This document shows, piece by piece, positions 27,927-38,857 of a DNA stretch of 45,465 nucleotides (position 1 is the stretch's first letter; the number at the start of each line of letters is the position of its first letter). The stretch spans positions 1 to 45,465 of the forward strand of contig JARGXX010000127.1 of assembly GCA_030374765.1 (NCBI GenBank). The letters are read 5' to 3'. The notes beneath the pieces were generated by a model that was not told the origin of the DNA, searched no databases, and was given only the letters and a program-made list of their open reading frames with translations. The position numbers and the translations under genes were made by a program. This DNA is from Agarophyton chilense. Taxonomy: Eukaryota; Rhodophyta; Florideophyceae; Gracilariales; Gracilariaceae.

Positions 27927-29552
27927 CTAATTGGTTCCATTAGTTTGGTTTTGAGTGCTATTGGCTAAGTCCGAAGACTTTGCTCCTTTCGCAATAGCAC
28001 TTATGACATGGCGAGCTACTCCATTACCTCGTCTGAAGACAAGAGTACGTGGCCATTTCTCTTGGATTCCACTTCGCGGGACTTGAACTTCCATTAGTTC
28101 CTTGAAGCGGCGCCAGAACATCTTAATGCGAGGATGGAATCTGCAGACTACCCATCCTCCCAAGTCTGGAGATGGTTTGACGAACTTCTCAAGATATTTC
28201 GCCCTGTCTTGGTAAGACACATATTCCAAAGCAGCCCGTAGATGCTGTCCTGTGTATCCACGATTCGCTAACATTCGGAATAGGATGCTTACTTTGGCCT
28301 CCCACGTATGTTTATCGGAAGTGTTACGGAGATATCTTATCATTTCTCCTTTCACGATTCCTGACAAAGTATGCGTGGGATGGTTGGACTTTCCATGGAG
28401 ATATAGGAACTTGGAGATGGGCTTTGTGTATACCCGAATGTCCACAATGTTATGAAACATAAACCTCCTTCCTTTATATATCTCCAAGTCAAGATAGACT
28501 GCTTTTTTGGAGCTGATGTCCCATGTCATAGACAGGTTTGAACAGGTGTTCAATCTATGCATGAGAGCCTCCGCAGTTGCCCTATCTCTGAGTATCACAA
28601 GTCCATCATCAATATAGCGGCGATTGATGATGATCTTGCTTACAAAGTCCAAGAAGATTCCTCGAAACTTAAAGAACAAATAAAGGTTAGCAAATGCTGG
28701 AGCTACCGGTGTTCCAGTTGCTGTACCAATAAGCTGTCGATGTACACCCTGTCCATCTGTTACATAGTTGTTAAACATGATGAACTCCAAAGCACGACAC
28801 CAGAAGCCTTTGTTTGCCATGAATATGTGAGGCAATTCATGTAACAGAGTTCTTATGGCGTCTCTGATATCGATGCTGGGGTAACATCGCTCCACGTCAT
28901 ACGTCAAGAAGACACAGTCTGACGGGAGCTCTATATGTTCCAATTGCCTTACGGTTTGCCAGCTATTAACTGTTATAGCCGGAATCTTTTGCACCTCCTT
29001 GTTGAGAATGGTGCTAAGTTGTCTAGACAACCCCGACGTGATGTACGAGTGTGACGCCGTGATCGGTCTAGACTTCACCGTAGGCTTGTGAATCTTCGGT
29101 AGTACATAGAAGGGTGCCGGGAACTTGGCGCCTAAAGCGTATTCTAGCGTTTCATCTGTGAATTTCCTCCCCAGATTACATGCCAGCAAGATTGCGTTGA
29201 GGTTACCGAGGAGCCTTCCATGGGGGAATGAGCTTACCTCGGAGAATGCACCCTCACGAATCTCCTTGCGCACAAGGTCGTCGTAGAACTCTCGGCTCAT
29301 AAGTGTGAGTCCGAGGTTCTTATCGGCTTGTTTGACGACCCAGTCCTTCGTCTTCATGTACTTAATACCTCGCATCAACGTTCGATGCAAGGCTGGGGGA
29401 ATGTCATCCTCAATACGAGTGAGTTCTCTCTCAAACTTCCGTGTCACTCGCATAGCTAGGGGATGAACCATTCTCCCTGTCCCCGTTCCTAGTGCCTTAA
29501 AGAGGGGATCCACTGTATCTTCAAGGCATTCCTTTAATGGAGTTCGAAGCAT
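27927..29552 (-). CDS. Penelope-like reverse transcriptase, unit 9
   Basis: Intact 541-aa copy; frame open upstream to 29735. Confidence 0.95.
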   Translation of the reverse strand: MLRTPLKECLEDTVDPLFKALGTGTGRMVHPLAMRVTRKFERELTRIEDDIPPALHRTLMRGIKYMKTKDWVVKQADKNLGLTLMSREFYDDLVRKEIREGAFSEVSSFPHGRLLGNLNAILLACNLGRKFTDETLEYALGAKFPAPFYVLPKIHKPTVKSRPITASHSYITSGLSRQLSTILNKEVQKIPAITVNSWQTVRQLEHIELPSDCVFLTYDVERCYPSIDIRDAIRTLLHELPHIFMANKGFWCRALEFIMFNNYVTDGQGVHRQLIGTATGTPVAPAFANLYLFFKFRGIFLDFVSKIIINRRYIDDGLVILRDRATAEALMHRLNTCSNLSMTWDISSKKAVYLDLEIYKGRRFMFHNIVDIRVYTKPISKFLYLHGKSNHPTHTLSGIVKGEMIRYLRNTSDKHTWEAKVSILFRMLANRGYTGQHLRAALEYVSYQDRAKYLEKFVKPSPDLGGWVVCRFHPRIKMFWRRFKELMEVQVPRSGIQEKWPRTLVFRRGNGVARHVISAIAKGAKSSDLANSTQNQTNGTN

Positions 29553-29677
29553 GAACCCACCACCGACGGAGAGTACCTTTTTAACTTCAAAAGGTACTTC
29601 CTCGTCTTTGATTCCAACCGGTGGGTTATATTTGAACTCGCAGGAGAAGGAACGGGGCTTCCTTGGCCTGGAACGGT

Positions 29678-30565
29678 TTAATTTTGCCTGGCGCCCCGTC
29701 CGGCGGCGCCTGCCTTTCCGTTTTTCGGCTTCGGATTAGGCTTTACACTACTTTTCCCCGCTGCTTTAGCCCTGCCCTTTAGGGGCTTTTGTTTATTAGG
29801 GGCTTTTGGAGCTTTGGGGGGATTATTCTTACGAGAACTCTCCAAAACACTAATTCTATTTCTAAGGGCTGCTAGCTCCTTCCGCGTCTGATCGACCCCT
29901 TCTGGGGCCCCCTCTTCATCAGCCGATTGCGCGGATTTCTTCAGGAGGTCAGCTTTCTTTTTGGTGTTCTTTATGTAGCTACCTAGACCGCTCGCTATTG
30001 TGGCTTGTATCTTCTTATCATTCAGAGAAGATACAAACATTTCCTTGAACCTTTCACAGAGGTTCTTGGTTTGTTCATTGGTGACGTACGAAAGGCAAAT
30101 GAGGCCCTCCGTAAGCGCCTCCTCCAAACTTTCGAAAGCTTCTTCGAGTAGTTTCCTTCGAGACTTTTTAAGCTCACGGACTTCGTCCAGTTTGGCTTGA
30201 ATAAGAAGTTTCAGAAATTGTTTCGCAAAATTTTCCGAAAGTTGTTTGAACTGCGAGCTGTATTTGTCTATCTGAGCGCTTTGAAGCTGAGGCATACGGG
30301 GTACCACGATAGATTTCGGTATCGTATCCTCTTCAGCATGCTTCATCAATTGGCTCACATAGACTGTTCTGCGAGCGATCGTCTCATCCACTACTTGAAT
30401 CTGTTTACGAAAGGGAGCGCAAACTTTTATTAAGAGTGGTTTCGTGAAGTCGAAGAGCATTTCGTCCGTACACTCCGGCTTATCGCCTAGGAGAGTTTCC
30501 TGGACTGGCTCGATTTCATCGACCTCTTCCTCTTGTGCACGTCTGACGATTGCACGACGAGGCAT
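29678..30565 (-). CDS. ORF1 protein, unit 9
   Basis: Intact 295-aa copy, same residues as 5198-6085. Confidence 0.88.
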   Translation of the reverse strand: MPRRAIVRRAQEEEVDEIEPVQETLLGDKPECTDEMLFDFTKPLLIKVCAPFRKQIQVVDETIARRTVYVSQLMKHAEEDTIPKSIVVPRMPQLQSAQIDKYSSQFKQLSENFAKQFLKLLIQAKLDEVRELKKSRRKLLEEAFESLEEALTEGLICLSYVTNEQTKNLCERFKEMFVSSLNDKKIQATIASGLGSYIKNTKKKADLLKKSAQSADEEGAPEGVDQTRKELAALRNRISVLESSRKNNPPKAPKAPNKQKPLKGRAKAAGKSSVKPNPKPKNGKAGAAGRGARQN

Positions 30566-30762
30566 TGCGAAAGAGATTTGTGATCGGCGACGGCACCTAC
30601 TCCGCGTACAGGGGTTTTAGGGATTGAGTAAGGTGGTTGAAAGTGTGCTGCGTCGCGCAGAATGTAAGGGGGGGGAGAGAGAGAGACTGCTTAAGGACTA
30701 GGACGCCCTTGAAGCCGGAAGGGGAGGGGGAAAGGGAAAGGGAGGGGAAGCGGGGTGAAGTG

Positions 30763-30813
30763 AACGATGTGGCAGAGCGCTTTCGTCTTTATGACTCCTC
30801 AGTGCCTTATGTT
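30763..30813 (-). ncRNA. Hammerhead ribozyme, unit 10
   Basis: Same motif as 3223-3273; predicted cut between 30775 and 30774. Confidence 0.85.
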
Positions 30814-30986
30814 GGGATGAGAAGGTTGGAAGAGAGGTGGAGAGCTCTCCACGGCTTCTTACATAGCCTCCTATGGCCCAAGCACTGCTCTACTTATGTT
30901 GCTCCCTATCTAATGAAACGAACATTACTAACTTAACTAAGCCCAGAGTGGGGTTTTTAGCCCCGTTCTTGGACAGTTGGTCATTT

Positions 30987-32612
30987 CTAATTGGTTCCAT
31001 TAGTTTGGTTTTGAGTGCTATTGGCTAAGTCCGAAGACTTTGCTCCTTTCGCAATAGCACTTATGACATGGCGAGCTACTCCATTACCTCGTCTGAAGAC
31101 AAGAGTACGTGGCCATTTCTCTTGGATTCCACTTCGCGGGACTTGAACTTCCATTAGTTCCTTGAAGCGGCGCCAGAACATCTTAATGCGAGGATGGAAT
31201 CTGCAGACTACCCATCCTCCCAAGTCTGGAGATGGTTTGACGAACTTCTCAAGATATTTCGCCCTGTCTTGGTAAGACACATATTCCAAAGCAGCCCGTA
31301 GATGCTGTCCTGTGTATCCACGATTCGCTAACATTCGGAATAGGATGCTTACTTTGGCCTCCCACGTATGTTTATCGGAAGTGTTACGGAGATATCTTAT
31401 CATTTCTCCTTTCACGATTCCTGACAAAGTATGCGTGGGATGGTTGGACTTTCCATGGAGATATAGGAACTTGGAGATGGGCTTTGTGTATACCCGAATG
31501 TCCACAATGTTATGAAACATAAACCTCCTTCCTTTATATATCTCCAAGTCAAGATAGACTGCTTTTTTGGAGCTGATGTCCCATGTCATAGACAGGTTTG
31601 AACAGGTGTTCAATCTATGCATGAGAGCCTCCGCAGTTGCCCTATCTCTGAGTATCACAAGTCCATCATCAATATAGCGGCGATTGATGATGATCTTGCT
31701 TACAAAGTCCAAGAAGATTCCTCGAAACTTAAAGAACAAATAAAGGTTAGCAAATGCTGGAGCTACCGGTGTTCCAGTTGCTGTACCAATAAGCTGTCGA
31801 TGTACACCCTGTCCATCTGTTACATAGTTGTTAAACATGATGAACTCCAAAGCACGACACCAGAAGCCTTTGTTTGCCATGAATATGTGAGGCAATTCAT
31901 GTAACAGAGTTCTTATGGCGTCTCTGATATCGATGCTGGGGTAACATCGCTCCACGTCATACGTCAAGAAGACACAGTCTGACGGGAGCTCTATATGTTC
32001 CAATTGCCTTACGGTTTGCCAGCTATTAACTGTTATAGCCGGAATCTTTTGCACCTCCTTGTTGAGAATGGTGCTAAGTTGTCTAGACAACCCCGACGTG
32101 ATGTACGAGTGTGACGCCGTGATCGGTCTAGACTTCACCGTAGGCTTGTGAATCTTCGGTAGTACATAGAAGGGTGCCGGGAACTTGGCGCCTAAAGCGT
32201 ATTCTAGCGTTTCATCTGTGAATTTCCTCCCCAGATTACATGCCAGCAAGATTGCGTTGAGGTTACCGAGGAGCCTTCCATGGGGGAATGAGCTTACCTC
32301 GGAGAATGCACCCTCACGAATCTCCTTGCGCACAAGGTCGTCGTAGAACTCTCGGCTCATAAGTGTGAGTCCGAGGTTCTTATCGGCTTGTTTGACGACC
32401 CAGTCCTTCGTCTTCATGTACTTAATACCTCGCATCAACGTTCGATGCAAGGCTGGGGGAATGTCATCCTCAATACGAGTGAGTTCTCTCTCAAACTTCC
32501 GTGTCACTCGCATAGCTAGGGGATGAACCATTCTCCCTGTCCCCGTTCCTAGTGCCTTAAAGAGGGGATCCACTGTATCTTCAAGGCATTCCTTTAATGG
32601 AGTTCGAAGCAT
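30987..32612 (-). CDS. Penelope-like reverse transcriptase, unit 10
   Basis: Intact 541-aa copy; frame open upstream to 32795. Confidence 0.95.
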   Translation of the reverse strand: MLRTPLKECLEDTVDPLFKALGTGTGRMVHPLAMRVTRKFERELTRIEDDIPPALHRTLMRGIKYMKTKDWVVKQADKNLGLTLMSREFYDDLVRKEIREGAFSEVSSFPHGRLLGNLNAILLACNLGRKFTDETLEYALGAKFPAPFYVLPKIHKPTVKSRPITASHSYITSGLSRQLSTILNKEVQKIPAITVNSWQTVRQLEHIELPSDCVFLTYDVERCYPSIDIRDAIRTLLHELPHIFMANKGFWCRALEFIMFNNYVTDGQGVHRQLIGTATGTPVAPAFANLYLFFKFRGIFLDFVSKIIINRRYIDDGLVILRDRATAEALMHRLNTCSNLSMTWDISSKKAVYLDLEIYKGRRFMFHNIVDIRVYTKPISKFLYLHGKSNHPTHTLSGIVKGEMIRYLRNTSDKHTWEAKVSILFRMLANRGYTGQHLRAALEYVSYQDRAKYLEKFVKPSPDLGGWVVCRFHPRIKMFWRRFKELMEVQVPRSGIQEKWPRTLVFRRGNGVARHVISAIAKGAKSSDLANSTQNQTNGTN

Positions 32613-32737
32613 GAACCCACCACCGACGGAGAGTACCTTTTTAACTTCAAAAGGTACTTCCTCGTCTTTGATTCCAACCGGTGGGTTATATTTGAACTCG
32701 CAGGAGAAGGAACGGGGCTTCCTTGGCCTGGAACGGT

Positions 32738-33625
32738 TTAATTTTGCCTGGCGCCCCGTCCGGCGGCGCCTGCCTTTCCGTTTTTCGGCTTCGGATTAGG
32801 CTTTACACTACTTTTCCCCGCTGCTTTAGCCCTGCCCTTTAGGGGCTTTTGTTTATTAGGGGCTTTTGGAGCTTTGGGGGGATTATTCTTACGAGAACTC
32901 TCCAAAACACTAATTCTATTTCTAAGGGCTGCTAGCTCCTTCCGCGTCTGATCGACCCCTTCTGGGGCCCCCTCTTCATCAGCCGATTGCGCGGATTTCT
33001 TCAGGAGGTCAGCTTTCTTTTTGGTGTTCTTTATGTAGCTACCTAGACCGCTCGCTATTGTGGCTTGTATCTTCTTATCATTCAGAGAAGATACAAACAT
33101 TTCCTTGAACCTTTCACAGAGGTTCTTGGTTTGTTCATTGGTGACGTACGAAAGGCAAATGAGGCCCTCCGTAAGCGCCTCCTCCAAACTTTCGAAAGCT
33201 TCTTCGAGTAGTTTCCTTCGAGACTTTTTAAGCTCACGGACTTCGTCCAGTTTGGCTTGAATAAGAAGTTTCAGAAATTGTTTCGCAAAATTTTCCGAAA
33301 GTTGTTTGAACTGCGAGCTGTATTTGTCTATCTGAGCGCTTTGAAGCTGAGGCATACGGGGTACCACGATAGATTTCGGTATCGTATCCTCTTCAGCATG
33401 CTTCATCAATTGGCTCACATAGACTGTTCTGCGAGCGATCGTCTCATCCACTACTTGAATCTGTTTACGAAAGGGAGCGCAAACTTTTATTAAGAGTGGT
33501 TTCGTGAAGTCGAAGAGCATTTCGTCCGTACACTCCGGCTTATCGCCTAGGAGAGTTTCCTGGACTGGCTCGATTTCATCGACCTCTTCCTCTTGTGCAC
33601 GTCTGACGATTGCACGACGAGGCAT
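32738..33625 (-). CDS. ORF1 protein, unit 10
   Basis: Intact 295-aa copy, same residues as 5198-6085. Confidence 0.88.
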   Translation of the reverse strand: MPRRAIVRRAQEEEVDEIEPVQETLLGDKPECTDEMLFDFTKPLLIKVCAPFRKQIQVVDETIARRTVYVSQLMKHAEEDTIPKSIVVPRMPQLQSAQIDKYSSQFKQLSENFAKQFLKLLIQAKLDEVRELKKSRRKLLEEAFESLEEALTEGLICLSYVTNEQTKNLCERFKEMFVSSLNDKKIQATIASGLGSYIKNTKKKADLLKKSAQSADEEGAPEGVDQTRKELAALRNRISVLESSRKNNPPKAPKAPNKQKPLKGRAKAAGKSSVKPNPKPKNGKAGAAGRGARQN

Positions 33626-33822
33626 TGCGAAAGAGATTTGTGATCGGCGACGGCACCTACTCCGCGTACAGGGGTTTTAGGGATTGAGTAAGGTGGTTGA
33701 AAGTGTGCTGCGTCGCGCAGAATGTAAGGGGGGGGAGAGAGAGAGACTGCTTAAGGACTAGGACGCCCTTGAAGCCGGAAGGGGAGGGGGAAAGGGAAAG
33801 GGAGGGGAAGCGGGGTGAAGTG

Positions 33823-33873
33823 AACGATGTGGCAGAGCGCTTTCGTCTTTATGACTCCTCAGTGCCTTATGTT
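33823..33873 (-). ncRNA. Hammerhead ribozyme, unit 11
   Basis: Same motif as 3223-3273; predicted cut between 33835 and 33834. Confidence 0.85.
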
Positions 33874-34046
33874 GGGATGAGAAGGTTGGAAGAGAGGTGG
33901 AGAGCTCTCCACGGCTTCTTACATAGCCTCCTATGGCCCAAGCACTGCTCTACTTATGTTGCTCCCTATCTAATGAAACGAACATTACTAACTTAACTAA
34001 GCCCAGAGTGGGGTTTTTAGCCCCGTTCTTGGACAGTTGGTCATTT

Positions 34047-35672
34047 CTAATTGGTTCCATTAGTTTGGTTTTGAGTGCTATTGGCTAAGTCCGAAGACTT
34101 TGCTCCTTTCGCAATAGCACTTATGACATGGCGAGCTACTCCATTACCTCGTCTGAAGACAAGAGTACGTGGCCATTTCTCTTGGATTCCACTTCGCGGG
34201 ACTTGAACTTCCATTAGTTCCTTGAAGCGGCGCCAGAACATCTTAATGCGAGGATGGAATCTGCAGACTACCCATCCTCCCAAGTCTGGAGATGGTTTGA
34301 CGAACTTCTCAAGATATTTCGCCCTGTCTTGGTAAGACACATATTCCAAAGCAGCCCGTAGATGCTGTCCTGTGTATCCACGATTCGCTAACATTCGGAA
34401 TAGGATGCTTACTTTGGCCTCCCACGTATGTTTATCGGAAGTGTTACGGAGATATCTTATCATTTCTCCTTTCACGATTCCTGACAAAGTATGCGTGGGA
34501 TGGTTGGACTTTCCATGGAGATATAGGAACTTGGAGATGGGCTTTGTGTATACCCGAATGTCCACAATGTTATGAAACATAAACCTCCTTCCTTTATATA
34601 TCTCCAAGTCAAGATAGACTGCTTTTTTGGAGCTGATGTCCCATGTCATAGACAGGTTTGAACAGGTGTTCAATCTATGCATGAGAGCCTCCGCAGTTGC
34701 CCTATCTCTGAGTATCACAAGTCCATCATCAATATAGCGGCGATTGATGATGATCTTGCTTACAAAGTCCAAGAAGATTCCTCGAAACTTAAAGAACAAA
34801 TAAAGGTTAGCAAATGCTGGAGCTACCGGTGTTCCAGTTGCTGTACCAATAAGCTGTCGATGTACACCCTGTCCATCTGTTACATAGTTGTTAAACATGA
34901 TGAACTCCAAAGCACGACACCAGAAGCCTTTGTTTGCCATGAATATGTGAGGCAATTCATGTAACAGAGTTCTTATGGCGTCTCTGATATCGATGCTGGG
35001 GTAACATCGCTCCACGTCATACGTCAAGAAGACACAGTCTGACGGGAGCTCTATATGTTCCAATTGCCTTACGGTTTGCCAGCTATTAACTGTTATAGCC
35101 GGAATCTTTTGCACCTCCTTGTTGAGAATGGTGCTAAGTTGTCTAGACAACCCCGACGTGATGTACGAGTGTGACGCCGTGATCGGTCTAGACTTCACCG
35201 TAGGCTTGTGAATCTTCGGTAGTACATAGAAGGGTGCCGGGAACTTGGCGCCTAAAGCGTATTCTAGCGTTTCATCTGTGAATTTCCTCCCCAGATTACA
35301 TGCCAGCAAGATTGCGTTGAGGTTACCGAGGAGCCTTCCATGGGGGAATGAGCTTACCTCGGAGAATGCACCCTCACGAATCTCCTTGCGCACAAGGTCG
35401 TCGTAGAACTCTCGGCTCATAAGTGTGAGTCCGAGGTTCTTATCGGCTTGTTTGACGACCCAGTCCTTCGTCTTCATGTACTTAATACCTCGCATCAACG
35501 TTCGATGCAAGGCTGGGGGAATGTCATCCTCAATACGAGTGAGTTCTCTCTCAAACTTCCGTGTCACTCGCATAGCTAGGGGATGAACCATTCTCCCTGT
35601 CCCCGTTCCTAGTGCCTTAAAGAGGGGATCCACTGTATCTTCAAGGCATTCCTTTAATGGAGTTCGAAGCAT
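34047..35672 (-). CDS. Penelope-like reverse transcriptase, unit 11
   Basis: Intact 541-aa copy; frame open upstream to 35855. Confidence 0.95.
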   Translation of the reverse strand: MLRTPLKECLEDTVDPLFKALGTGTGRMVHPLAMRVTRKFERELTRIEDDIPPALHRTLMRGIKYMKTKDWVVKQADKNLGLTLMSREFYDDLVRKEIREGAFSEVSSFPHGRLLGNLNAILLACNLGRKFTDETLEYALGAKFPAPFYVLPKIHKPTVKSRPITASHSYITSGLSRQLSTILNKEVQKIPAITVNSWQTVRQLEHIELPSDCVFLTYDVERCYPSIDIRDAIRTLLHELPHIFMANKGFWCRALEFIMFNNYVTDGQGVHRQLIGTATGTPVAPAFANLYLFFKFRGIFLDFVSKIIINRRYIDDGLVILRDRATAEALMHRLNTCSNLSMTWDISSKKAVYLDLEIYKGRRFMFHNIVDIRVYTKPISKFLYLHGKSNHPTHTLSGIVKGEMIRYLRNTSDKHTWEAKVSILFRMLANRGYTGQHLRAALEYVSYQDRAKYLEKFVKPSPDLGGWVVCRFHPRIKMFWRRFKELMEVQVPRSGIQEKWPRTLVFRRGNGVARHVISAIAKGAKSSDLANSTQNQTNGTN

Positions 35673-35797
35673 GAACCCACCACCGACGGAGAGTACCTTT
35701 TTAACTTCAAAAGGTACTTCCTCGTCTTTGATTCCAACCGGTGGGTTATATTTGAACTCGCAGGAGAAGGAACGGGGCTTCCTTGGCCTGGAACGGT

Positions 35798-36685
35798 TTA
35801 ATTTTGCCTGGCGCCCCGTCCGGCGGCGCCTGCCTTTCCGTTTTTCGGCTTCGGATTAGGCTTTACACTACTTTTCCCCGCTGCTTTAGCCCTGCCCTTT
35901 AGGGGCTTTTGTTTATTAGGGGCTTTTGGAGCTTTGGGGGGATTATTCTTACGAGAACTCTCCAAAACACTAATTCTATTTCTAAGGGCTGCTAGCTCCT
36001 TCCGCGTCTGATCGACCCCTTCTGGGGCCCCCTCTTCATCAGCCGATTGCGCGGATTTCTTCAGGAGGTCAGCTTTCTTTTTGGTGTTCTTTATGTAGCT
36101 ACCTAGACCGCTCGCTATTGTGGCTTGTATCTTCTTATCATTCAGAGAAGATACAAACATTTCCTTGAACCTTTCACAGAGGTTCTTGGTTTGTTCATTG
36201 GTGACGTACGAAAGGCAAATGAGGCCCTCCGTAAGCGCCTCCTCCAAACTTTCGAAAGCTTCTTCGAGTAGTTTCCTTCGAGACTTTTTAAGCTCACGGA
36301 CTTCGTCCAGTTTGGCTTGAATAAGAAGTTTCAGAAATTGTTTCGCAAAATTTTCCGAAAGTTGTTTGAACTGCGAGCTGTATTTGTCTATCTGAGCGCT
36401 TTGAAGCTGAGGCATACGGGGTACCACGATAGATTTCGGTATCGTATCCTCTTCAGCATGCTTCATCAATTGGCTCACATAGACTGTTCTGCGAGCGATC
36501 GTCTCATCCACTACTTGAATCTGTTTACGAAAGGGAGCGCAAACTTTTATTAAGAGTGGTTTCGTGAAGTCGAAGAGCATTTCGTCCGTACACTCCGGCT
36601 TATCGCCTAGGAGAGTTTCCTGGACTGGCTCGATTTCATCGACCTCTTCCTCTTGTGCACGTCTGACGATTGCACGACGAGGCAT
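35798..36685 (-). CDS. ORF1 protein, unit 11
   Basis: Intact 295-aa copy, same residues as 5198-6085. Confidence 0.88.
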   Translation of the reverse strand: MPRRAIVRRAQEEEVDEIEPVQETLLGDKPECTDEMLFDFTKPLLIKVCAPFRKQIQVVDETIARRTVYVSQLMKHAEEDTIPKSIVVPRMPQLQSAQIDKYSSQFKQLSENFAKQFLKLLIQAKLDEVRELKKSRRKLLEEAFESLEEALTEGLICLSYVTNEQTKNLCERFKEMFVSSLNDKKIQATIASGLGSYIKNTKKKADLLKKSAQSADEEGAPEGVDQTRKELAALRNRISVLESSRKNNPPKAPKAPNKQKPLKGRAKAAGKSSVKPNPKPKNGKAGAAGRGARQN

Positions 36686-36882
36686 TGCGAAAGAGATTTG
36701 TGATCGGCGACGGCACCTACTCCGCGTACAGGGGTTTTAGGGATTGAGTAAGGTGGTTGAAAGTGTGCTGCGTCGCGCAGAATGTAAGGGGGGGGAGAGA
36801 GAGAGACTGCTTAAGGACTAGGACGCCCTTGAAGCCGGAAGGGGAGGGGGAAAGGGAAAGGGAGGGGAAGCGGGGTGAAGTG

Positions 36883-36933
36883 AACGATGTGGCAGAGCGC
36901 TTTCGTCTTTATGACTCCTCAGTGCCTTATGTT
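36883..36933 (-). ncRNA. Hammerhead ribozyme, unit 12
   Basis: Same motif as 3223-3273; predicted cut between 36895 and 36894. Confidence 0.85.
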
Positions 36934-37106
36934 GGGATGAGAAGGTTGGAAGAGAGGTGGAGAGCTCTCCACGGCTTCTTACATAGCCTCCTATGGCCCA
37001 AGCACTGCTCTACTTATGTTGCTCCCTATCTAATGAAACGAACATTACTAACTTAACTAAGCCCAGAGTGGGGTTTTTAGCCCCGTTCTTGGACAGTTGG
37101 TCATTT

Positions 37107-38732
37107 CTAATTGGTTCCATTAGTTTGGTTTTGAGTGCTATTGGCTAAGTCCGAAGACTTTGCTCCTTTCGCAATAGCACTTATGACATGGCGAGCTACT
37201 CCATTACCTCGTCTGAAGACAAGAGTACGTGGCCATTTCTCTTGGATTCCACTTCGCGGGACTTGAACTTCCATTAGTTCCTTGAAGCGGCGCCAGAACA
37301 TCTTAATGCGAGGATGGAATCTGCAGACTACCCATCCTCCCAAGTCTGGAGATGGTTTGACGAACTTCTCAAGATATTTCGCCCTGTCTTGGTAAGACAC
37401 ATATTCCAAAGCAGCCCGTAGATGCTGTCCTGTGTATCCACGATTCGCTAACATTCGGAATAGGATGCTTACTTTGGCCTCCCACGTATGTTTATCGGAA
37501 GTGTTACGGAGATATCTTATCATTTCTCCTTTCACGATTCCTGACAAAGTATGCGTGGGATGGTTGGACTTTCCATGGAGATATAGGAACTTGGAGATGG
37601 GCTTTGTGTATACCCGAATGTCCACAATGTTATGAAACATAAACCTCCTTCCTTTATATATCTCCAAGTCAAGATAGACTGCTTTTTTGGAGCTGATGTC
37701 CCATGTCATAGACAGGTTTGAACAGGTGTTCAATCTATGCATGAGAGCCTCCGCAGTTGCCCTATCTCTGAGTATCACAAGTCCATCATCAATATAGCGG
37801 CGATTGATGATGATCTTGCTTACAAAGTCCAAGAAGATTCCTCGAAACTTAAAGAACAAATAAAGGTTAGCAAATGCTGGAGCTACCGGTGTTCCAGTTG
37901 CTGTACCAATAAGCTGTCGATGTACACCCTGTCCATCTGTTACATAGTTGTTAAACATGATGAACTCCAAAGCACGACACCAGAAGCCTTTGTTTGCCAT
38001 GAATATGTGAGGCAATTCATGTAACAGAGTTCTTATGGCGTCTCTGATATCGATGCTGGGGTAACATCGCTCCACGTCATACGTCAAGAAGACACAGTCT
38101 GACGGGAGCTCTATATGTTCCAATTGCCTTACGGTTTGCCAGCTATTAACTGTTATAGCCGGAATCTTTTGCACCTCCTTGTTGAGAATGGTGCTAAGTT
38201 GTCTAGACAACCCCGACGTGATGTACGAGTGTGACGCCGTGATCGGTCTAGACTTCACCGTAGGCTTGTGAATCTTCGGTAGTACATAGAAGGGTGCCGG
38301 GAACTTGGCGCCTAAAGCGTATTCTAGCGTTTCATCTGTGAATTTCCTCCCCAGATTACATGCCAGCAAGATTGCGTTGAGGTTACCGAGGAGCCTTCCA
38401 TGGGGGAATGAGCTTACCTCGGAGAATGCACCCTCACGAATCTCCTTGCGCACAAGGTCGTCGTAGAACTCTCGGCTCATAAGTGTGAGTCCGAGGTTCT
38501 TATCGGCTTGTTTGACGACCCAGTCCTTCGTCTTCATGTACTTAATACCTCGCATCAACGTTCGATGCAAGGCTGGGGGAATGTCATCCTCAATACGAGT
38601 GAGTTCTCTCTCAAACTTCCGTGTCACTCGCATAGCTAGGGGATGAACCATTCTCCCTGTCCCCGTTCCTAGTGCCTTAAAGAGGGGATCCACTGTATCT
38701 TCAAGGCATTCCTTTAATGGAGTTCGAAGCAT
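37107..38732 (-). CDS. Penelope-like reverse transcriptase, unit 12
   Basis: Intact 541-aa copy; frame open upstream to 38915. Confidence 0.95.
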   Translation of the reverse strand: MLRTPLKECLEDTVDPLFKALGTGTGRMVHPLAMRVTRKFERELTRIEDDIPPALHRTLMRGIKYMKTKDWVVKQADKNLGLTLMSREFYDDLVRKEIREGAFSEVSSFPHGRLLGNLNAILLACNLGRKFTDETLEYALGAKFPAPFYVLPKIHKPTVKSRPITASHSYITSGLSRQLSTILNKEVQKIPAITVNSWQTVRQLEHIELPSDCVFLTYDVERCYPSIDIRDAIRTLLHELPHIFMANKGFWCRALEFIMFNNYVTDGQGVHRQLIGTATGTPVAPAFANLYLFFKFRGIFLDFVSKIIINRRYIDDGLVILRDRATAEALMHRLNTCSNLSMTWDISSKKAVYLDLEIYKGRRFMFHNIVDIRVYTKPISKFLYLHGKSNHPTHTLSGIVKGEMIRYLRNTSDKHTWEAKVSILFRMLANRGYTGQHLRAALEYVSYQDRAKYLEKFVKPSPDLGGWVVCRFHPRIKMFWRRFKELMEVQVPRSGIQEKWPRTLVFRRGNGVARHVISAIAKGAKSSDLANSTQNQTNGTN

Positions 38733-38857
38733 GAACCCACCACCGACGGAGAGTACCTTTTTAACTTCAAAAGGTACTTCCTCGTCTTTGATTCCAACCG
38801 GTGGGTTATATTTGAACTCGCAGGAGAAGGAACGGGGCTTCCTTGGCCTGGAACGGT

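Larger units (their letters stand above)
27550..30609 (-). mobile_element. Unit 9 of the Penelope-like element array
   Basis: Complete unit; no difference from unit 1 seen. Confidence 0.92.
30610..33669 (-). mobile_element. Unit 10 of the Penelope-like element array
   Basis: Complete unit; no difference from unit 1 seen. Confidence 0.92.
33670..36729 (-). mobile_element. Unit 11 of the Penelope-like element array
   Basis: Complete unit; no difference from unit 1 seen. Confidence 0.92.
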